A stretch of DNA of 64,000 nucleotides from Pseudoclavibacter sp. RFBB5 (GCF_002931555.1 NZ_PSTZ01000001.1:186001-250000), one strand, 5' to 3'. Positions 49,559 through 59,266 are shown, numbered from the stretch's first letter. Made by a program: numbers and translations. Notes: a model not told the origin generated them from the sequence alone.

Positions 49559-50002
49559 ATGACCGACCCAAGAACGTTGAGCGGACTCGAGCAGCTGCAG
49601 GCGCACCTCGCCAGCGGTGCGGAGATCGCTCCCATCGCCCAGCACTTCGGCATGACCGTCGTGAGCTTCGCCGCGGGCGAGGTCGTCTTCGAGGGGGTGC
49701 CCGACCGAACGCACTACAACCCGATCGGGACCGTGCACGGCGGCTTCGCCGCCACCCTGCTCGACTCCGCCTGCGGCACCGCTGTCCACACGACCCTCCG
49801 CCCAGGCCAGGCCTACACGTCGCTGGAGATCAAGGTCAGCTTCCTTCGGCCCATGACCGCGGATACCGGGCCCGTGCGCGTTCGCGGTCGGGTCGTCAAG
49901 TCCGGAGCGCGCGCGGCGTTCGTCGAGGCGGAGCTTCGAGACTCGACAGACGTGCTCCTCGCCACCGCGACCAGCACCTGCGCGATCTTCCCGGCGAGCT
50001 GA
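49559..50002 (+). CDS. Hotdog-fold thioesterase (PaaI-like)
   Basis: A 147-residue hotdog protein. IGTVHGGFAATLLDSACGTA is the PaaI-type active-site motif and central helix; SLEIKVSFLRPMTADTGPVR and AAFVEAELRDSTDVLLATAT complete the sheet. It hydrolyses an acyl-CoA, probably aromatic or hydroxylated, as a tetramer in the cytosol. ATG 49559 is preferred because AGAGGAG lies 6 bases upstream; in-frame starts farther up would add residues without similarity to the fold. Confidence 0.88.
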   Translation: MTDPRTLSGLEQLQAHLASGAEIAPIAQHFGMTVVSFAAGEVVFEGVPDRTHYNPIGTVHGGFAATLLDSACGTAVHTTLRPGQAYTSLEIKVSFLRPMTADTGPVRVRGRVVKSGARAAFVEAELRDSTDVLLATATSTCAIFPAS

Positions 50003-50094
50003 GACGCGGCGATCCGCCGGGCAAGCGGAGCGCGCTCTCCACAGCAATCCGCCCCGACCGCGCCCCGAAACATCCACAGGATAGAATCGGGCCC

Positions 50095-50532
50095 GTGACC
50101 GGAACGAATCTCCTCGGCATCCCCGAGACACGCCTCGCTGCTGAGCCAGAGGTCGTCGACGACCTCTCGAACCTGCCTCACGACCAGGCCGCGCTCGCGG
50201 CCATCGTCGAGAAGCACCCGGCGTCCTCGCTGGCCTGGGCGGCCCTCGCGGATGCGGCGCACGCCGACGGCAGCACCATCGCCTCCTACGCGTATGCGCG
50301 GGTCGGCTACCACCGCGGCCTCGACGCCCTCCGCAAGGCGGGCTGGCGCGGGCAGGGCCCGGTGCCGTGGTCGCACGAGCCCAACCGGGGAGTCCTCCGT
50401 GCGTTCTACGCGCTTCGGCGAAGCGCGGCGGAGATCGGGGAGGAAGGTGAGCCAGAGCGGCTCGCCGACCTGCTGCACGACGCCGACCCTCAGGCGATCA
50501 CCGAGATCGAGCGGATGCACGCGGCCAGCTAG
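50095..50532 (+). CDS. DUF3151 family protein
   Basis: A 145-residue DUF3151 protein: [60 protein letters not shown] and [20 protein letters not shown] are conserved in the family. It is an actinobacterial protein of unknown function, often found beside purA as here. TAGAAT at 50082-50087 precedes the GTG by 7 bases, making this another leaderless gene. Helical content suggests a TPR-like fold. Confidence 0.88.
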   Translation: MTGTNLLGIPETRLAAEPEVVDDLSNLPHDQAALAAIVEKHPASSLAWAALADAAHADGSTIASYAYARVGYHRGLDALRKAGWRGQGPVPWSHEPNRGVLRAFYALRRSAAEIGEEGEPERLADLLHDADPQAITEIERMHAAS

Positions 50533-50678
50533 GCGCCCACCGGCGCGACAGCTCGAGTCACGGCAACACCAGCAGGGAACAGGGCGGGGCCGTCGAGCCG
50601 GTCATCCCGACCGCGTGGCTGACGCCACGCACACGACAGGCGCGAGCTGCGCCGATCCGACAGAGAACAGGGGCACAC

Positions 50679-51965
50679 ATGCCAGGCGTAGCGATTATCG
50701 GCGGCCAGTGGGGCGACGAGGGCAAGGGCAAGGCGACCGACCTCCTCGGCGACCGCATCGACTACGTCGTGAAGTTCAACGGCGGCAACAACGCCGGCCA
50801 CACGGTCGTGATCGGCAACGAGAAGTACGCGCTGCACCTGCTGCCCTCTGGCATCCTCACGCCAGGCGTGACCCCGGTCATCGGCAACGGCGTCGTCATC
50901 GACCTCGACGTGCTGTTCCACGAGATCGACCACCTCGAGGCGCGAGGCGTCGACACCTCGAAGCTGCGCGTGTCCGCGAACGCCCACCTCATCACGGGCT
51001 ACCACACGACCCTCGACAAGGTCACCGAGCGCTTCCTCGGCAAGCGCCAGATCGGCACGACGGGCCGCGGTATCGGCCCGGCCTACGCTGACAAGATCAA
51101 CCGCATCGGCATCCGCGTGCAGGACCTCTTCGACGAGAACATCCTCCGCCAGAAGGTCGAAGCCGCGCTCTTCGGCAAGAACCACCTCCTCGTCAAGGTC
51201 TACAACCGCCGCGCGATCACGGTCGACGAGATCGTGGATGCGCTCCTCGTCCACGCCGAGCGCCTCCGCCCCATGGTCGGCGACACGTCGCTCGAGCTGT
51301 ACGACGCCCTCAACGCGGGCCGCAACGTCGTCTTCGAGGGCGGCCAGGCAACGATGCTCGACGTCGACCACGGCACGTACCCGTACGTGACGTCGTCCTC
51401 GTCGACCGCGGGCGGCGCATCCACGGGTGCCGGCGTCGGCCCCACCCAGATCAACCGCATCATCGGCATCGTCAAGGCGTACATCACGCGCGTCGGTGCT
51501 GGCCCCTTCCCGACCGAGCTGTTCGACGAGTGGGGCGAGCTGCTTCGCACACGCGGCGGCGAGTTCGGCACCACCACGGGCCGCCCGCGCCGCACCGGCT
51601 GGTACGACGTGCCCGTCGCCCGCTACACGGCACGCATCAACGGCGTCACCGACCTCGTCATGACGAAGCTCGACGTGCTCAGCGGCATCGAGCGCATCCC
51701 CGTCTGCGTCGCCTACGACGTCGACGGTGTCCGCTTCGACGAGATGCCCGTCTCGCAGTCGGACATCCACCACGCGAAGCCCATCTACGAGTACTTCGAC
51801 GGATGGACCGAAGACCTCTCCGGCTGCCGCACCTTCGACGAGCTGCCCCAGAACGCTCAGCTGTACGTACAGGCGCTCGAGCGTCTCTCCGGCGCCCGCA
51901 TCTCCGCCATCGGCGTCGGCCCGAAGCGCGACGAGATCATCCAGATCCACGACCTCATCGACTGA
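50679..51965 (+). CDS. purA: Adenylosuccinate synthetase
   Basis: A 428-residue PurA that joins IMP and aspartate using GTP, the first committed step to [23 protein letters not shown] (P-loop with the catalytic Asp and Lys), [20 protein letters not shown] (catalytic His), [40 protein letters not shown] and [20 protein letters not shown] are all in place, and the length is normal. AGGGG precedes the ATG. A CGTGGC/GCCACG hairpin lies in the 146-bp leader, with no recognisable riboswitch. Confidence 0.97.
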   Translation: MPGVAIIGGQWGDEGKGKATDLLGDRIDYVVKFNGGNNAGHTVVIGNEKYALHLLPSGILTPGVTPVIGNGVVIDLDVLFHEIDHLEARGVDTSKLRVSANAHLITGYHTTLDKVTERFLGKRQIGTTGRGIGPAYADKINRIGIRVQDLFDENILRQKVEAALFGKNHLLVKVYNRRAITVDEIVDALLVHAERLRPMVGDTSLELYDALNAGRNVVFEGGQATMLDVDHGTYPYVTSSSSTAGGASTGAGVGPTQINRIIGIVKAYITRVGAGPFPTELFDEWGELLRTRGGEFGTTTGRPRRTGWYDVPVARYTARINGVTDLVMTKLDVLSGIERIPVCVAYDVDGVRFDEMPVSQSDIHHAKPIYEYFDGWTEDLSGCRTFDELPQNAQLYVQALERLSGARISAIGVGPKRDEIIQIHDLID

Positions 51966-52086
51966 CCTCAGCCGGCGGCGAGTCGCCACGTTGCGGGCGT
52001 GCGCGGCGGGGCTCTCGCGGCCTGAGACAATCGACGACGTGACTAGCGTTCCCGCCGCCCTGACCGTGCTTCCCGACCCCTAGTTC

Positions 52087-52842
52087 GTGATGGTCGGCGA
52101 CGGCCACCGCATCGCCACCTACACGTGGGGCGACACGGACGCGCCGACCGTGATCGTCGTGCACGGCTTCGCATCCAGCACGAAGGACAACTGGGTCGCG
52201 ACGGGCTGGGTGCGGGACCTGCTGCGCGCCGGCTACCGGGTGCTCGGCCTCGACCAGCGTGGGCACGGGCAGAGCGACAAGCCCCACGAGGGCCGCGACT
52301 ACGACATCCGCACGCTCGCCTCGGACGTCGAAGCAGTGCTCGACGCCTACCTCGTCGACACCGCCCTGTACGTCGGCTACTCGCTCGGTGCGCGCGTCGG
52401 CTGGGAGGTCGCGCAGGACTTCGCCGACCGGATCCCGCGGGTCGTCCTCGGTGGGGTTCCCGACGGCGTTCCACTGGGGCGCCTCGACATCACCCAGGTA
52501 CGCGAGCTCATCGACAACGGCACCCCCGTGCAGGACCCGGTGACGCAGAACTACCTCGCCCTGACGGAGCGGGTCGGCGGCAACGACCTCCGTGCGCTCC
52601 TCGCGATCGCCGAGGGGATGCGCGCTTCCGGCAAGGCAGACCCGGACCTCGGCCGCGTCCCGCAGCAGCCGGTCCTGTTCGCGACAGGATCGCTCGACGG
52701 CATCATCGAGGGGTCGAAGGCGCTCTCGGCCGCGACGCCACAGGCTCGCTTCTTCGAGATCCCCGAGCGTCACCACTTCAACGCACCCGGCTCGCGTGAC
52801 TTCCGGGCGGCGGCCCTCGCCTTCCTCGCAGAGGAGAGCTGA
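52087..52842 (+). CDS. Alpha/beta hydrolase with an amber codon in its N-terminal region
   Basis: The hydrolase body has VIVVHGFASSTKDNWVATGW, the nucleophile elbow GYSLGARVG, and HHFNAPGSRDF with the catalytic His near the end. The likely original start is GTG 52039, with GACAAT 7 bases upstream (leaderless). That frame reads TSVPAALTVLPDP and then meets TAG at 52081-52083 before FVMVGDGHRIATYTWGD. One base change (GAG to TAG is simplest) would explain it. Translation may restart at GTG 52087 or ATG 52090, losing about 16 residues outside the core, so the protein may still be made. Confidence 0.75.
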   Translation: MMVGDGHRIATYTWGDTDAPTVIVVHGFASSTKDNWVATGWVRDLLRAGYRVLGLDQRGHGQSDKPHEGRDYDIRTLASDVEAVLDAYLVDTALYVGYSLGARVGWEVAQDFADRIPRVVLGGVPDGVPLGRLDITQVRELIDNGTPVQDPVTQNYLALTERVGGNDLRALLAIAEGMRASGKADPDLGRVPQQPVLFATGSLDGIIEGSKALSAATPQARFFEIPERHHFNAPGSRDFRAAALAFLAEES

Positions 52843-52920
52843 CCGCCCTCCGCGGCACGTAGCCGACGGCGCCGCACGGCGTCTGGGACGCCTCTCGGCC
52901 GCGGCGGGCAGGATGCGGGC

Positions 52921-53328
52921 ATGTCGCCCACGTCACTCACGCGTCGCACCACCAGGCCTGACGGGTCGATCCCATGGATCGTGGTCCTGCCCTTCGCCAT
53001 CTCCGGTGTCATCCACCTCGTGAAGCCCGCGGTCTTCGAGCCGATCATCCCGGAGCCGCTGCGAGCGCGCGGACGCGAGCTGGTCGTCGCATCGGGGGCC
53101 GCCGAGCTCGCCTGCGCGGCCGGGCTCCTGCATCCTTCGACGCGACCCCTCGCCGGCCTCGCGAGCGCGGCCGTGCTGCTGGCGGTCTGGCCCGCGAACA
53201 TGCAGATGAGCGTCGACCTCGGGCGTCGCGCGCTCCGCAAGAGGAACGCATCCTCGTTCGCCGCGTTCGCGATCTCCGTCGCGCGCCTGCCACTGCAGAT
53301 CCCGCTGATCAAGGCCGCGCTGCGCTGA
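52921..53328 (+). CDS. DoxX-family membrane protein
   Basis: A 135-residue protein with four membrane segments: PWIVVLPFAISGVIHLVKPA, the segment before ELACAAGLLHPSTRPLAGLA, ASAAVLLAVWPANMQMSVDL and a C-terminal amphipathic part. FEPIIPEPLRARGRELVVAS is the DoxX-like loop. Its role is unknown; relatives are linked to redox or thiosulfate metabolism. It stands alone between the hydrolase and the CYTH-CHAD gene, all on the same strand. Confidence 0.8.
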   Translation: MSPTSLTRRTTRPDGSIPWIVVLPFAISGVIHLVKPAVFEPIIPEPLRARGRELVVASGAAELACAAGLLHPSTRPLAGLASAAVLLAVWPANMQMSVDLGRRALRKRNASSFAAFAISVARLPLQIPLIKAALR

Positions 53329-53376
53329 CGCGCTCGAGTCCGACTCCTCGCAAGTTGAGCGCGCTAGCCTTTTCGA

Positions 53377-54957
53377 ATGAGCATCGAAGCGCAGAGCGAG
53401 CGGGTCAGGACGCCCTCCGAGCAGCGGGAGATCGAGCGGAAGTACGACATCCCCGAGGGGGCTGGCGAACCTGAGCTGTCGAAGCTCGGCGCTGGACTGC
53501 GCGCGGGTGGAGCCAGCACCGAGACGCTCGTCGCCGAGTACGTCGACACCCCAGAGCTCGCCATCCTCGGCGCCCGCTGCGTGCTGCGGCGCCGGACCGG
53601 CGGGGACGACGAGGGCTGGCATCTGAAGCGACCGCGAAGCGGAGACGAGCGCATCGAGGTCCACGCGCCCGTCGGCGCCCCGCGACGCATCCCGCCTGAG
53701 CTCCGCGCCGAGTTCGCCGAGCTCATCGGCGAGCGACCCGTGCTCCCGCTCGTCGAGCTGACGACGATTCGCACGACCACCGAGGTCCGCGGCGGAGGCG
53801 CATGGTCCGCCGGAGGCGCCAGCGATGACGACGACGCGCTCGCCGCCCTCATCTGCGAGGACGTCGTGCGCGCGCGAGTCCTTCGCATCGGCGATGAGCG
53901 AACGCTGGAGTGGCGGGAGTTCGAGGTCGAGCTGGCTGAGGGCGCCTCGACTCGGGTCTTCGACGAGATCGAGGCGGTGCTCTTCGACGCCGGCCTGACG
54001 CCGTCCGTGCACACGTCGAAGCTCGTGCGCACGCTCGACGGAGTCGAGGCCGCGCAGGCGCCCACGGGACAGGCGACCGCGGGGGAGGCCGTGGTCTTCG
54101 CGATCGCGGGCCGCTTCGGGGAGTTCCAGGCCCACGAGGACGGGGCTCGGCGAGATGCCCCGGATGCGGTCCACCAGGCGCGGGTCGCGCTGCGTCGACT
54201 GCGCAGCCTGCTGAAGGTCTTCGGCTCCCTCTTCGAAGCTGACGCGGTCAAGCCGCTAGCCGCCGAGCTGAAATGGGCTGGCGGAGTGCTCGGAGCGCCC
54301 CGCGATGCCGAGGTGCTTCGTGAGCTGGTCCTGGCGGAGCTCGACGCGGAGGATGATCTCGACGCGGGGCTCGAGGCCGTGGAGCGAGCTCGAACTCGCA
54401 TCGAGCAGGTGCTCGCGGAGCGCCACGACGCGGCCCTCGCGTCGTTCAGGGCCGAGGTCGACTCGGACCGCTGGGATTCCCTCCACGATCGTCTGGTCTC
54501 GTTCATCACGGCGCCGCCGTTCACGGATGACGCCGACCGACGTGCCCTCGGCGCGATGCGGCGGTTGACCCGCGGGGCGATCGTCACGGTCGAGCAGCGT
54601 GCGGAGCGGGCGCGGAAGAAGCCGAGGAAGCTCGAGCGGTGGCATGACGTCCGCAAGGCGGCGAAGTCGGTTCGCTACGGGTACGAGGCCATCGACGAGC
54701 TGCCGGATGCGAAGGCGAAGAAGCAGCGCAAGGAGTGGAAGCACCTCGCGCAGGCGTTCGGCGAGCTCCAGGACGCCGCGATGCTCGACGCGGAGCTCGC
54801 CGTCATCATCCAGGACCTCGACGCCGATCACGAACGCGAGCAGGGTGACGCCGGCGCGGAAACGGTCGCCGTCCTCGAGGAGGTGCGCGAGCGCGTCCGG
54901 CGTCGCCGGGGCGAGGGCCTCGACACCGCTCGCGACGCGCTCGACGACGTGACCTGA
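53377..54957 (+). CDS. CYTH and CHAD domain protein (polyphosphate-related)
   Basis: A 526-residue protein. The N-terminal CYTH domain (about 15-215) opens with EIERKY (ExExK at Glu18, Glu20, Lys22), the phosphate- and metal-binding signature of triphosphate tunnel enzymes. The C-terminal CHAD domain (about 235-510) is helical with conserved His and basic residues (DAVHQARVALRRLRSLLKVF, ERWHDVRKAAKSVRYGYEAI) that bind polyphosphate. It may hydrolyse or bind polyphosphate chains. TAGCCT at 53365-53370 is 6 bases before the ATG: leaderless. Confidence 0.93.
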   Translation: MSIEAQSERVRTPSEQREIERKYDIPEGAGEPELSKLGAGLRAGGASTETLVAEYVDTPELAILGARCVLRRRTGGDDEGWHLKRPRSGDERIEVHAPVGAPRRIPPELRAEFAELIGERPVLPLVELTTIRTTTEVRGGGAWSAGGASDDDDALAALICEDVVRARVLRIGDERTLEWREFEVELAEGASTRVFDEIEAVLFDAGLTPSVHTSKLVRTLDGVEAAQAPTGQATAGEAVVFAIAGRFGEFQAHEDGARRDAPDAVHQARVALRRLRSLLKVFGSLFEADAVKPLAAELKWAGGVLGAPRDAEVLRELVLAELDAEDDLDAGLEAVERARTRIEQVLAERHDAALASFRAEVDSDRWDSLHDRLVSFITAPPFTDDADRRALGAMRRLTRGAIVTVEQRAERARKKPRKLERWHDVRKAAKSVRYGYEAIDELPDAKAKKQRKEWKHLAQAFGELQDAAMLDAELAVIIQDLDADHEREQGDAGAETVAVLEEVRERVRRRRGEGLDTARDALDDVT

Positions 54958-54998
54958 GCTGCATGACGCGGTCAGGCGGTGGTGCCAGGATCGCTGCC

Positions 54999-55793
54999 AT
55001 GAACATCGATCTGTCGAATCGCACCGCCCTCGTGACCGGTTCAACGCAGGGCATCGGACTGGCGATAGCCACGGACCTCGCCACCGCCGGCGCCACCGTC
55101 GTCGTGAACGGGCGCGGTGCGGACGGGGTGGCCGACGCGGTCGCCGAGCTTCGGGGTCGCCTGCCGGACGCGACCATCGAGGGGGTGGCCGCGGACCTCG
55201 CGACTGCGGAAGGCGCGTCCACCGTCATGGCGGCGTTTCCGGACATCGACATCCTCGTCAACAACCTGGGCATCTTCGGCAGCACGCCGGCCCTGGAGAT
55301 CAGCGACGACGAATGGCGTCGCTACTTCGAGGTGAACGTGCTGTCGGCGGCGCGCCTCATGCGCGAGTACCTGCCGGGCATGACGGCACGCGGCTGGGGT
55401 CGGGTCATCTCCATCGCGAGCGATTCAGCGGTGGTGATTCCCGAGGAGATGATCCACTACGGCATGAGCAAGACGGCGCTCCTCGCAGTGTCTCGCGGGT
55501 ACGCGAAGGCGGTGAAGGGCACCGGCGTGACGGTCAACGCCGTCATCGCCGGCCCCACGCACACGGGGGGAGTCGAGGGGTTCGTCGCCGAGATGGTCGG
55601 GGATGAGCTCCCCTGGGATGAGGCGCAGCGTGAGTTCATGCGTCGTCACCGTCCGCAGTCGCTGCTTGAGCGCCTCATCGAGCCCGAGGAGATCGCGCAC
55701 CTGGTCACCTACCTGGCGTCGCCGTTCGCCTCGGCGACGACGGGTGGGGCGTTGCGCGCCGATGGCGGCTACGTGGATTCGATCCTGCCGTGA
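54999..55793 (+). CDS. Short-chain dehydrogenase/reductase
   Basis: A 264-residue classical SDR. The NAD(P) motif TGSTQGIG is at 13-20, NNLG (for NNAG) follows VN in the third strand, and the catalytic triad is Ser in SIASDS, then Tyr and Lys in HYGMSK. The C-terminus (FASATTGGALRADGGYVDSI) is typical. It oxidises or reduces a hydroxyl/keto group on an unknown substrate. ATG 54999 fits the fold's first strand. The stop overlaps the next gene (GTGA), so the two are probably co-translated. Confidence 0.92.
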   Translation: MNIDLSNRTALVTGSTQGIGLAIATDLATAGATVVVNGRGADGVADAVAELRGRLPDATIEGVAADLATAEGASTVMAAFPDIDILVNNLGIFGSTPALEISDDEWRRYFEVNVLSAARLMREYLPGMTARGWGRVISIASDSAVVIPEEMIHYGMSKTALLAVSRGYAKAVKGTGVTVNAVIAGPTHTGGVEGFVAEMVGDELPWDEAQREFMRRHRPQSLLERLIEPEEIAHLVTYLASPFASATTGGALRADGGYVDSILP

Positions 55794-56353
55794 GCCTCGA
55801 CATCGGAACGGTCGAAGACCTGTGGGGCGTGCTCGAAGCGGCGACTGAGACGCGTACCCCGTTCACGCTCGGCTACCTCGGGACGGTCGGGGCGGCGGGG
55901 GAGCCTCGTGTCCGTGCGGTGATCCTGCGCGAGGTCGATGTGCGGACGGGCACGGTGGCATTCGCGACGGATGCTCGCACCGCGAAGGTGCAGGAGCTGG
56001 GTCGGGATCCTCGGGTCGCCGTCACCTTCTACGATCCCGATCGCGACGTGCAGCTTCGTCTCGAGGGCACTGGGGAGGTCGTCCGAGATGCGGACGCGCG
56101 GCGTGCGGCCTGGGACGGGCTCGGGGAGGGGTCGAAGCGGCTGTACGACAAGCCGCTGGTGCCGGCCACGTCTCTCGCCGATGTCGTCTCCGACGGCCTG
56201 GGTGGGGGTGACGGGGCGGCGTTCGAGCGCTTCGCGTGGGTCCGCGTCGTGGTTGACGCGGTCGACGCCATCGACCTGTCCGGGGTCGAGCACGCACGCG
56301 TTTTGCACTCGCGGCGCTCGGACCGCTGGGTCAGCACACGGCTTGTTCCCTAG
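55790..56353 (+). CDS. Pyridoxamine 5'-phosphate oxidase-family flavoprotein
   Basis: A 187-residue split-barrel protein resembling the Alr4036/PNPOx group: TRTPFTLGYLGTVGAAGEPR, VRAVILREVDVRTGTVAFAT, DARTAKVQELGRDPRVAVTF and YDPDRDVQLRLEGTGEVVRD form the FMN-binding barrel. The C-terminal FAWVRVVVDAVDAIDL, then SDRWVSTRLVP, recalls PNPOx substrate loops. It probably binds FMN and acts on a small substrate. GTG 55790 overlaps the SDR stop. Confidence 0.85.
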   Translation: MSLDIGTVEDLWGVLEAATETRTPFTLGYLGTVGAAGEPRVRAVILREVDVRTGTVAFATDARTAKVQELGRDPRVAVTFYDPDRDVQLRLEGTGEVVRDADARRAAWDGLGEGSKRLYDKPLVPATSLADVVSDGLGGGDGAAFERFAWVRVVVDAVDAIDLSGVEHARVLHSRRSDRWVSTRLVP

Positions 56354-56374
56354 CAGGCGCGAGGGGCAGGGGCG

Positions 56375-57562
56375 CTAGGCGAGCGCGGCGTCGATGGCCT
56401 CCGCCGAGAGCACGTGGTCGATGGCGAGGGCACTGGCCCCCAGGATGGCGGCCTCGCCTCTGGCACGCGAGGCCACGACTCGCAGGTGCTGCGTGGCGAG
56501 CGGAAGGGAGCGCGAGTAGACGACCTCGCGGATGCCAGCCATGAGCTGCTCACCGGCTTCGGCGATGCTGCCGCCGATGACGATCATGGACGGGTTGAGC
56601 ATGCTGACGCACGCCGCGAGGACCGTGCCGACGTCGCGACCGGCCTGACGCAGCGCGCGCGCAGCATCGAGGTCGCCCGAGCGCACGAGCGCCACGATCT
56701 GGGCGCTGCCGGACACCTCGACGCCCTCCCTGCGAAGCTGGCGGGCGATTGCGTCGCTGCCGGCGACGGCCTCGAGGCAGCCGAGGTTGCCGCACCGGCA
56801 GGGGGTGTCCTCTGCTCCTGGCACCGCGATGTGGCCGATGTCACCCGCGGCTCCTCTCGCTCCGCGTCGCAGGGAGCCGTCGGCGATGATGCCGGATCCG
56901 ATGCCGGTGGCGACCTTCACGAAGAGCAGGTCGGAGACGTCCGGCCACTCGCTGCGGTGCTCGCCGAGGGCCATGATGTTGACGTCGTTGTCGACGAGCA
57001 CGGGCGCGTCGAAGTGGGCGCCGAGGCGTCCCGCGACATCGGCGTCGTCCCACCCGGGCATGATGGGCGGGTTGATGGGGCGGCCCGAGCTGAACTCCAC
57101 TGGCCCGGGGAGGCCGACGCCGACGCTCACGAGCTCGCGTCGCCCACGCCCGGAGGCGGCGAGCATCTCGTCACCCTTCTCGCAGACCCACGCGAGCACC
57201 GTGTCCGGACCGAGGTCGATGGGCAGCTTGTCCTCTGAGTCGGCGATGATGTTCGAGGCCAGATCGGTGAGGGCCATCCGCGCGTGGGTGGCACCCAGGT
57301 CGATGGCGAGGACGACCCGGCTCTGGGGGGAGAACGCGAAGACCGCAGGCGGCCTGCCGCCTGTCGAGTGGGCCTCGCCGACCGTCACGATGAGGCCTGC
57401 CGTCATGAGCATGTCGATGCGAGTGGCAACCGTGGAACGGGCTTGTCCGGTGACGGATGCGAGCTCAGCACGTGTGCGCGGCGCCCCGTCTCGCAGCATC
57501 TGGAAGAGCTCCCCAGGTCCTGGCTGGCGCGACACCGGCTTCGGCAGCTGCTCGATGACCAT
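56375..57562 (-). CDS. ROK-family transcriptional repressor
   Basis: A 395-residue ROK repressor. The N-terminal winged helix (about 15-75) has RTRAELASVTGQARSTVATR and IDMLMTAGLIVTVGEAHSTG. The sugar-kinase-like domain has AIDLGATHARMALTDL, VGVGLPGPVEFSSGRPINPP, VDNDVNIMALGE and the zinc motif HIAVPGAEDTPCRCGNLGCL. It is divergent from a CUT2 sugar importer, which it should repress until the sugar binds. GAAGGGAG precedes ATG 57562. Activator function cannot be excluded. Confidence 0.93.
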   Translation of the reverse strand: MVIEQLPKPVSRQPGPGELFQMLRDGAPRTRAELASVTGQARSTVATRIDMLMTAGLIVTVGEAHSTGGRPPAVFAFSPQSRVVLAIDLGATHARMALTDLASNIIADSEDKLPIDLGPDTVLAWVCEKGDEMLAASGRGRRELVSVGVGLPGPVEFSSGRPINPPIMPGWDDADVAGRLGAHFDAPVLVDNDVNIMALGEHRSEWPDVSDLLFVKVATGIGSGIIADGSLRRGARGAAGDIGHIAVPGAEDTPCRCGNLGCLEAVAGSDAIARQLRREGVEVSGSAQIVALVRSGDLDAARALRQAGRDVGTVLAACVSMLNPSMIVIGGSIAEAGEQLMAGIREVVYSRSLPLATQHLRVVASRARGEAAILGASALAIDHVLSAEAIDAALA

Positions 57563-57692
57563 CGGCGTCTCCCTTCTCGAATCGGCGGCCGGTGGGAACC
57601 GAACCGACTTCGCCACGTTACCCCGCGGCGAGTCGACGTCGACTGCGACGCTTCTGTGTGGCGGCGTATCTCAATTGTGCAACAGACGTGAG

Positions 57693-57729
57693 ACTTTTGC
57701 TTGACCGTCGACAAAAGTGCGCGTAGCTT
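57693..57729 (+). promoter_or_regulatory. Promoter and ROK operator of the second sugar operon
   Basis: TTGACC (57701-57706) and TAGCTT (57724-57729) are separated by exactly 17 bases, and the ATG of the ATPase follows after 7 bases, so the mRNA is probably leaderless. ACTTTTG (57693-57699) and CAAAAGT (57712-57718) form an inverted repeat over the -35, in the style of NagC/XylR-type ROK sites. Binding there would block RNA polymerase. Confidence 0.7.
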
Positions 57730-57736
57730 TCGACAC

Positions 57737-59266
57737 ATGGTCAACGAAGACCCCATCTCGGGTCCATCCCCCCTGCTGCAGATGCGCGGCATCGTCAAGC
57801 AGTTTCCCGGTGCCCGGGCGCTCGACGGTGTCGACCTCGACGTGCTCCCCGGCGAAGTCCACTGCCTGCTCGGCCAGAACGGCGCGGGCAAGTCGACCCT
57901 CATCAAGGTGCTCGCCGGCGCCCACCAGCCGACCGAGGGGCAGCTGCTCCTCGACGGCGAGCCCATCACGATCCCGAACCCCGTCGCGGCCCTTGGCCTC
58001 GGCATCGCGACGATGTACCAGGAGCTCGACGTCGTCGACGGCCTGACCGTCGCCGAGAACGTCTACCTCGGGCACGAGCTCGACACGGCGGGCGTCTCGC
58101 GGCGTGCCGAGGCGAAGCAGCGCACCAGGGAGATCCTGGCGCGCCTCGGCCACTCGGAGATCTCGCCGTCGACCGAGGTCGGCGAGCTGTCCGCCGCCGG
58201 CAAGCAGATCGTCTCCATGGCTCGGGCGCTCTCGCACGACGCGCGCATCATCGTCATGGACGAGCCCTCCGCCGTGCTCGACTCCGAGGAGGTCGCGAAC
58301 CTCTTCCGAGTCGTCGAGGAGCTCACCAAGGCGGGCGTCGCGATCATCTACATCTCCCACCGTCTGGAGGAGATCCGCACGATCGGCGACCGCATCACGG
58401 TGCTCAAGGATGGCCGCACGGTCGCGCAGAACCTCCCGGTCAGCGAGACGCCGACCTCCGAGCTCATCACGCTCATGACCGGCCGCAAGGTCGAGTACCT
58501 GTTCCCGGAGTCGCCTGAGCTGCCAGCGGATGCACCCGTGCTGCTCGATGTGCGTGACCTTGCACTCGCAGACACCTTCTCGGACGTCTCCTTCACGGTG
58601 TCGGCCGGCGAGATCGTGGGCTTCGCCGGGCTCGTCGGGGCTGGGCGCAGCGAGATCATGGAGACCATCTACGGGGCTCGCACAGCGACGAGCGGCACGG
58701 TCACGGTGGAAGGGAAGGCGCTCAAGCGCGGCTCCGTCACCGCCGCGGTGAACGCGGGCATCGGCCTCGCCCCCGAGGAGCGCAAGAGCCAGGGGCTCCT
58801 GCTCGACGAGCCCGTCTACCGCAACATCACCCTCTCGACCTTCCAGCGCTTCGCCTCGTTCTCCTGGCTGAAGGAGAGCGACGAGCGCCGGGCTGCAAAA
58901 GAGCAGGCCGAGTACCTCGACCTGCGGCCTGCTGGCGTCGAGCGCGATATCCGCACGCTGTCCGGCGGCAACCAGCAGAAGGCGATGCTCGCCCGCTGGC
59001 TCGTGCACGGCTGCCGCGTGCTGCTGCTCGACGAGCCGACGCGAGGTGTCGACGTGGGGGCCAGGGCTGAGATCTACGCCCTCATCCGCAAGCTCGCCGA
59101 CGAAGGGGCGGCGGTTGTCGTCGTCTCCAGCGAGATCCCGGAAGTCCTCGGCCTCGCCGACCGGGTGCTCGTCGTCTCCGAAGGACAGGTCGTGCACCAG
59201 GGCCCAGCATCCGCTCTCGATGAGCACGCAGTACTCGACATGGTTATGGAAAGCAGCGCAGCATGA
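57737..59266 (+). CDS. CUT2 sugar ABC transporter ATP-binding protein (RbsA/XylG-like)
   Basis: A 509-residue duplicated ATPase. The first half has Walker A GQNGAGKST (46-54), signature GELSAAGKQIVSMARALSHD and Walker B IIVMDEPSAVL. The second has the degenerate GLVGAGRSEIMETIYG, IRTLSGGNQQKAMLARWLV and LLLDEPTRGVDVGARAEIYA, as in RbsA. It powers import of a monosaccharide. ATG 57737 is set by the promoter spacing; an upstream TTG at 57701 falls in the -35. The stop overlaps the permease start. Confidence 0.94.
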   Translation: MVNEDPISGPSPLLQMRGIVKQFPGARALDGVDLDVLPGEVHCLLGQNGAGKSTLIKVLAGAHQPTEGQLLLDGEPITIPNPVAALGLGIATMYQELDVVDGLTVAENVYLGHELDTAGVSRRAEAKQRTREILARLGHSEISPSTEVGELSAAGKQIVSMARALSHDARIIVMDEPSAVLDSEEVANLFRVVEELTKAGVAIIYISHRLEEIRTIGDRITVLKDGRTVAQNLPVSETPTSELITLMTGRKVEYLFPESPELPADAPVLLDVRDLALADTFSDVSFTVSAGEIVGFAGLVGAGRSEIMETIYGARTATSGTVTVEGKALKRGSVTAAVNAGIGLAPEERKSQGLLLDEPVYRNITLSTFQRFASFSWLKESDERRAAKEQAEYLDLRPAGVERDIRTLSGGNQQKAMLARWLVHGCRVLLLDEPTRGVDVGARAEIYALIRKLADEGAAVVVVSSEIPEVLGLADRVLVVSEGQVVHQGPASALDEHAVLDMVMESSAA

